64,000 bases of DNA from DASUBV01 sp963822485 (GTDB taxonomy: Bacteria > Actinomycetota > Actinomycetes > Streptosporangiales > Streptosporangiaceae), in assembly GCA_963822485.1 (NCBI GenBank), contig CAWGHW010000034.1, positions 1-64,000 on the forward strand. Direction: 5' to 3'. Below the pieces are notes generated by a model. It did not search any database. It was not told the origin of the DNA and was given only the letters and a program-made list of their open reading frames with translations. The position numbers were made by a program, and so were the translations under genes. Positions 61,146 through 64,000 of this stretch are shown piece by piece (the first letter of the stretch is position 1; each line of letters starts with the position of its first letter).

Positions 61146-62282
61146 TCAGAGGTTGCCGCGGCGGGCCTGCTCGCGCTCGATGGCCTCGAACAGGGCCTTG
61201 AAGTTGCCCTTGCCGAAGCCCTCCGAGCCGTGCCGCTCGATCAGCTCGAAGAACACCGTCGGCCGGTCCTGCACCGGCTTGGTGAAGATCTGGAGCAGGT
61301 AGCCGTCCTCGTCCCGGTCGGCCAGGATCCGCAGCTCGCGCAGCTCGTCCAGCGGGACGCGGGTGTCGCCCGCCCACTCGCCGAGCGTGTCGTAGTAGCT
61401 GTCGGGGGTGTCCAGGAACTGGACGCCAGCCGCGCGCATGCCGCGGACGGCGCCCACGATGTCGTGGGTGGCCAGCGCGACGTGCTGGACCCCCGGCCCG
61501 CCGTAGAACTCGAGGTACTCGTCGATCTGCGACTTCTTCTTGCCCGCGGCCGGCTCGTTGATCGGGAACTTGACCTTGCGGCCGCCGTCGGCCACCACCT
61601 TGCTCATCAGCGCCGAGTACTCGGTGGCGATGTCGTCGCCGACGAACTCCTTCATGTTCGTGAAGCCCATGACGCGGCCGTAGAACGCGACCCACTCATC
61701 CATCCGGCCCAGCTCGACGTTGCCCACGCAGTGGTCGACCTCGGTGAAGAACGGGCCGGGGCCGCCCGCCGTCAGCGGGCCGGCGGCGACGTAGCCAGGC
61801 AGGTACGGGCCGGAGTAGTTGGCCCGCTCGACCAGGGTGTGCCGGGTGTCGCCGTAGATGGCGATGGCGGCCAGCACCACCTTGCCGTGCTCGTCCTCGG
61901 CGATCCGCGGCTCCTCGAGGCCGGTGGCGCCGCGGGCGACCGCGTGCGCATAGGCCGCCTCGGCCGATGGCACCCCGATGGCCAGGTCGATCACGCCGTC
62001 GCCGTGCCGGGCCACGTGCGCGCCGAGGTCAGTGCCGGCCCGGACCGGCCCGCGGAAGACGAACCGCGCGCTGCCCGACTCCATCACGTAGCTGGCCTCA
62101 TCGCGGCAGCCGGTCTCCGGGCCGCGGTAGGCCACGCAGCGCATGCCGAAGGCCGAGGCGTAGTAGTGGGCGGCCTGGCGCGCGTTGCCCACCGCGAACA
62201 CGACCGCGTCCATGCCGGTCACCGGGAACTCGTCGGCGGGTGTATCAGCGGGTGCCGGGGTCTGTGCTGGCTCGAGTCTCAT
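61146..62282 (-). CDS. hppD: 4-hydroxyphenylpyruvate dioxygenase
   Basis: 378 aa. Converts 4-hydroxyphenylpyruvate to homogentisate in tyrosine breakdown. Two vicinal-oxygen-chelate repeats; iron ligands His184 (VDHCVGNVELGRMDEW), His267 (GVQHVALATHDI) and Glu346 (TVFFELIERHG). The C-terminal gating helix contains EGFGKGNFKALFEAIEREQA. No homogentisate dioxygenase gene is in the window. Divergent from an Lrp-type regulator with a 138-bp shared promoter region. Confidence 0.96.
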   Translation of the reverse strand: MRLEPAQTPAPADTPADEFPVTGMDAVVFAVGNARQAAHYYASAFGMRCVAYRGPETGCRDEASYVMESGSARFVFRGPVRAGTDLGAHVARHGDGVIDLAIGVPSAEAAYAHAVARGATGLEEPRIAEDEHGKVVLAAIAIYGDTRHTLVERANYSGPYLPGYVAAGPLTAGGPGPFFTEVDHCVGNVELGRMDEWVAFYGRVMGFTNMKEFVGDDIATEYSALMSKVVADGGRKVKFPINEPAAGKKKSQIDEYLEFYGGPGVQHVALATHDIVGAVRGMRAAGVQFLDTPDSYYDTLGEWAGDTRVPLDELRELRILADRDEDGYLLQIFTKPVQDRPTVFFELIERHGSEGFGKGNFKALFEAIEREQARRGNL

Positions 62283-62397
62283 CGCCGCGCTCCTTCTGCA
62301 TCTGTGCTGGCCAGCATCGACCCGTGCGGCAAGATGTGCAATAGTTACGGAATCAGCCTCACAAAATGCCTAGCCAGATAGCGTGATCCCTAGTGGA

Positions 62398-62407
62398 ACT
62401 GTACAGT
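62398..62407. promoter_or_regulatory. Palindrome in the hppD/Lrp divergent promoter
   Basis: ACTGTACAGT, a perfect 10-bp palindrome 14 nt before the regulator ATG; possible binding site for the Lrp-type regulator, by position only. Confidence 0.35.
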
Positions 62408-62420
62408 CTGCTCCGGGCCG

Positions 62421-62897
62421 ATGATTGACGAGCTGGACGCCCGGCTGATCGAGCTGCTCACGGGCGAGCCGCGGGTCGGGATGCTGGAGGCGTCGCGGCG
62501 GCTGCGGGTGGCCAGGGGCACCGTCCAGGCCCGGCTCGACCGGCTTCAGGCCCGCGGCGTCATCACCGGCTACGGACCGGAGATCAGCCCCGCGGCCCTC
62601 GACCACGGCGTCATGGCCTTCGTGACCCTGGAGATCCGCCAGGTGGGCGGCCACGACTCGGTCGCCAGTCAGCTCGCGGCCATCGCCGAGGTGCTGGAGG
62701 CGCACACCATCACCGGCGCCGGGGACATGCTCTGCCGGGTGGTGGCCCGGACTAACGCCGACCTCCAGCGGGTGATCGACGCCATCGTCGACGTGCCGGG
62801 AGTGCTGCGCACCTCCACGGTCATCGCGCTGGACACCCCGGTGCCCTACCGGGCGCTGCCGCTGGTCCGCGCGGCGGCCCAGCCGGCCAGGGCCTAG
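62421..62897 (+). CDS. Lrp/AsnC-family regulator, likely controlling hppD
   Basis: 158 aa. The N-terminal helix-turn-helix (IDELDARLIELLTGEPRVGM, RLRVARGTVQARLDRLQARG) and the RAM ligand domain (HTITGAGDMLCRVVARTNAD) are complete. Divergent placement beside hppD is conserved in streptomycetes, where the regulator responds to tyrosine or 4-hydroxyphenylpyruvate; that role is inferred here. Ends 110 nt before palindromic element C. Confidence 0.9.
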   Translation: MIDELDARLIELLTGEPRVGMLEASRRLRVARGTVQARLDRLQARGVITGYGPEISPAALDHGVMAFVTLEIRQVGGHDSVASQLAAIAEVLEAHTITGAGDMLCRVVARTNADLQRVIDAIVDVPGVLRTSTVIALDTPVPYRALPLVRAAAQPARA

Positions 62898-63007
62898 CCG
62901 CCCAAGTCAGAGTCAGCCAGGTCCCAGCCGGCCAAGGGCTAGGCCAGCTCGCGGCGGCGCTCCGGCGGGAGCTCGCCATAATCGGGCTCGAGCTCGGCTT
63001 GGCGAAA

Positions 63008-63063
63008 CGACGTGGTTGCTGCGCTCACGTCGCACCAGCGACGTCGCTGTAACAACCACGTCG
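63008..63063. repeat. 56-bp dispersed palindromic element, copy C
   Basis: Left arm begins CGACGTGGTTGCTGCGCTC and right arm ends AACAACCACGTCG, with outer 11 bp and inner 7 bp paired and the middle mismatched. Same 56-nt length as the other two copies. It lies between the convergent Lrp and TetR genes; the rest of this gap is featureless. Confidence 0.85.
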
Positions 63064-63151
63064 CTGGTGGCTGGGGCCGGGCCAGGCCGCCCGAACTCAT
63101 CAGTGCCGTGGGGGTCGGTGGCAGCGCCGTCAACGGCCCTGGCCGACCGGC

Positions 63152-63805
63152 CTAGCTGGCCGCCGACGAGGAGCTGGCCACGGCCGCGGCCTGACCGGGC
63201 GGCGCGGCCTGACCGGGCGGCGCGGCCGGGCCGGGCGGGGTGGCATGGGTCATGTCGCAGGCGATGGCCAGCACGGCGGCACACAGCGCCTCGGTGTCGC
63301 TGACCTGATCGGCGAAGGACATCCAGGCCACGCTGATGCCGCCCAGCGCCATCGCCGGGCGCAGCCGCTCGGCCAGCGTGGCCCCCGGCTCGGACAGCAG
63401 GTCGGCCAGCGCCCGCAGCCGCTCCTTGAACAGCTCGCTGCGGCCCTTGGTGCCGGACATGCTGCTCGCGGCGGCCTGGTTCTGGTGCAGCATCCGGAAC
63501 ACCTGGTGCCCGTCGGTCACGATGCCCACGTAGCGGCGCAGGATCTCGGCCCGCGTCGGCGCGGTCCGCGGCTGACCCGCGCCCCACGCGATCAGGTCGT
63601 CGATCTGGCCGATGTAGTCCTCGACCAGGCTGGCGACGATGTCTTCCTTGGACTTGAAGTGGTAGTAGAGGGCGGCCTTGGTGACGTTCAGGCGCTCGGC
63701 GATCTCGCGCAGCGATGTCTTCTCGTAGCCCTGCTCGGTGAACAGCTCGATCGCCACCGCCTGGATGCGCGCCCGCGTCTCCCGGCCGCGCGCTGGGTCA
63801 GTCAT
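63152..63805 (-). CDS. TetR-family transcriptional regulator
   Basis: 217 aa. N-terminal helix-turn-helix: IQAVAIELFTEQGYEKTSLR, EIAERLNVTKAALYYHFKSK. The effector domain is variable (YIGQIDDLIAWGAGQPRTAP, VFRMLHQNQAAASSMSGTKG). The C-terminus carries three APPGQA repeats encoded by 18-bp units. Target unknown; probably itself and a gene beyond the right edge, since it is divergent from whatever follows. Confidence 0.9.
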   Translation of the reverse strand: MTDPARGRETRARIQAVAIELFTEQGYEKTSLREIAERLNVTKAALYYHFKSKEDIVASLVEDYIGQIDDLIAWGAGQPRTAPTRAEILRRYVGIVTDGHQVFRMLHQNQAAASSMSGTKGRSELFKERLRALADLLSEPGATLAERLRPAMALGGISVAWMSFADQVSDTEALCAAVLAIACDMTHATPPGPAAPPGQAAPPGQAAAVASSSSAAS

Positions 63806-64000
63806 CGTCCTGCGTCTCGCCTCATCCTGGGTCGGAGCTACCGCTAACTTACTTGACGGCCGGTTAGCGGACAGCTTACTCTGCTGACGATGCTAGCCGG
63901 TCGGCAAGTAAGCTCCAAGATCTCCGATCCGCGGGGCCGCCGGGACCATCACGACATCAGGTGACATCAGCTCGCGCGCGGGCGGAACGAGGATCGACAG
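63806..64000. promoter_or_regulatory. Upstream region of TetR, right edge
   Basis: CTTACTTG (63848-63855) and CAAGTAAG (63905-63912) form a widely spaced inverted pair, and TTACTTGACGG occurs close to the TetR start. They are candidate half-sites for the regulator. No coding start is visible before the window ends. Confidence 0.4.

Overview
The window is very GC-rich DNA from an actinomycete chromosome. Gene order and content (rex-hemACDB, a ResB/CcsB cytochrome c maturation operon, a BldC-type regulator, eno-ftsB-DUF501-ppx, mfd-lipoprotein-mazG) point to a filamentous or sporulating actinobacterium related to Streptomyces/Streptosporangiales. I cannot name the genus. Almost all of it is ordinary chromosomal core. 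I see no prophage, insertion sequence, CRISPR array or complete mobile element.

Layout. 1-9.6 kb: a HAD phosphatase, a seven-helix membrane protein fused to a monooxygenase-like (ABM) domain, a glutaredoxin, and a tightly overlapping redox/tetrapyrrole operon (rex, hemA, hemC, hemD fusion, hemB) preceded by a near-perfect Rex operator. 9.8-13.8 kb: two paralogous low-complexity proteins, a prim-pol-like protein and hemL. 13.8-17 kb: a Tat-exported phosphoesterase and an SPFH protein with a helical partner. 17-23.7 kb: a GH42 beta-galactosidase/ABC sugar uptake operon with a divergent LacI-family regulator and two CebR-like operators. 23.8-28.2 kb: histidine phosphatase, TlpA/ResA, ResB and CcsB. 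28.2-34.7 kb: small membrane proteins, a Gly/Ala-rich protein ending in a zincin domain with a small follower gene, bldC, an APS-kinase fusion and a methyltransferase. 35-44.7 kb: mfd, a SurA-like lipoprotein, mazG, eno, ftsB, DUF501, ppx and a family-5 uracil-DNA glycosylase. 44.7-46.1 kb: a gene-poor, repeat-rich patch with a tRNA-like sequence. 46.1-64 kb: PPOX protein, thiolase, cystathionine synthase pair, small membrane proteins, a MoxR/VWA pair, ROK kinase, threonine ammonia-lyase, a TauD-like protein without its iron ligands, GntR, HPPD with a divergent Lrp regulator, and TetR.

Two repeat systems cut across the annotation. (1) A dispersed 56-bp palindromic element occurs three times (28315, 45776, 63008), always intergenic and always 25+6+25 nt. 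(2) Tandem arrays with a unit of almost exactly 15 bp (sometimes 12, 16 or 18) recur inside genes (rex, hemA, mfd, GH42, an acidic protein) and between genes. In the GH42 gene one unit is 16 bp and coincides with a frame change.

Several genes show single-base frame breaks (hemL start, eno end, GH42 end, possibly a permease start and the mfd end). These could be real or draft-sequence indels. The coordinates given for them follow homology across the break rather than the longest open frame.
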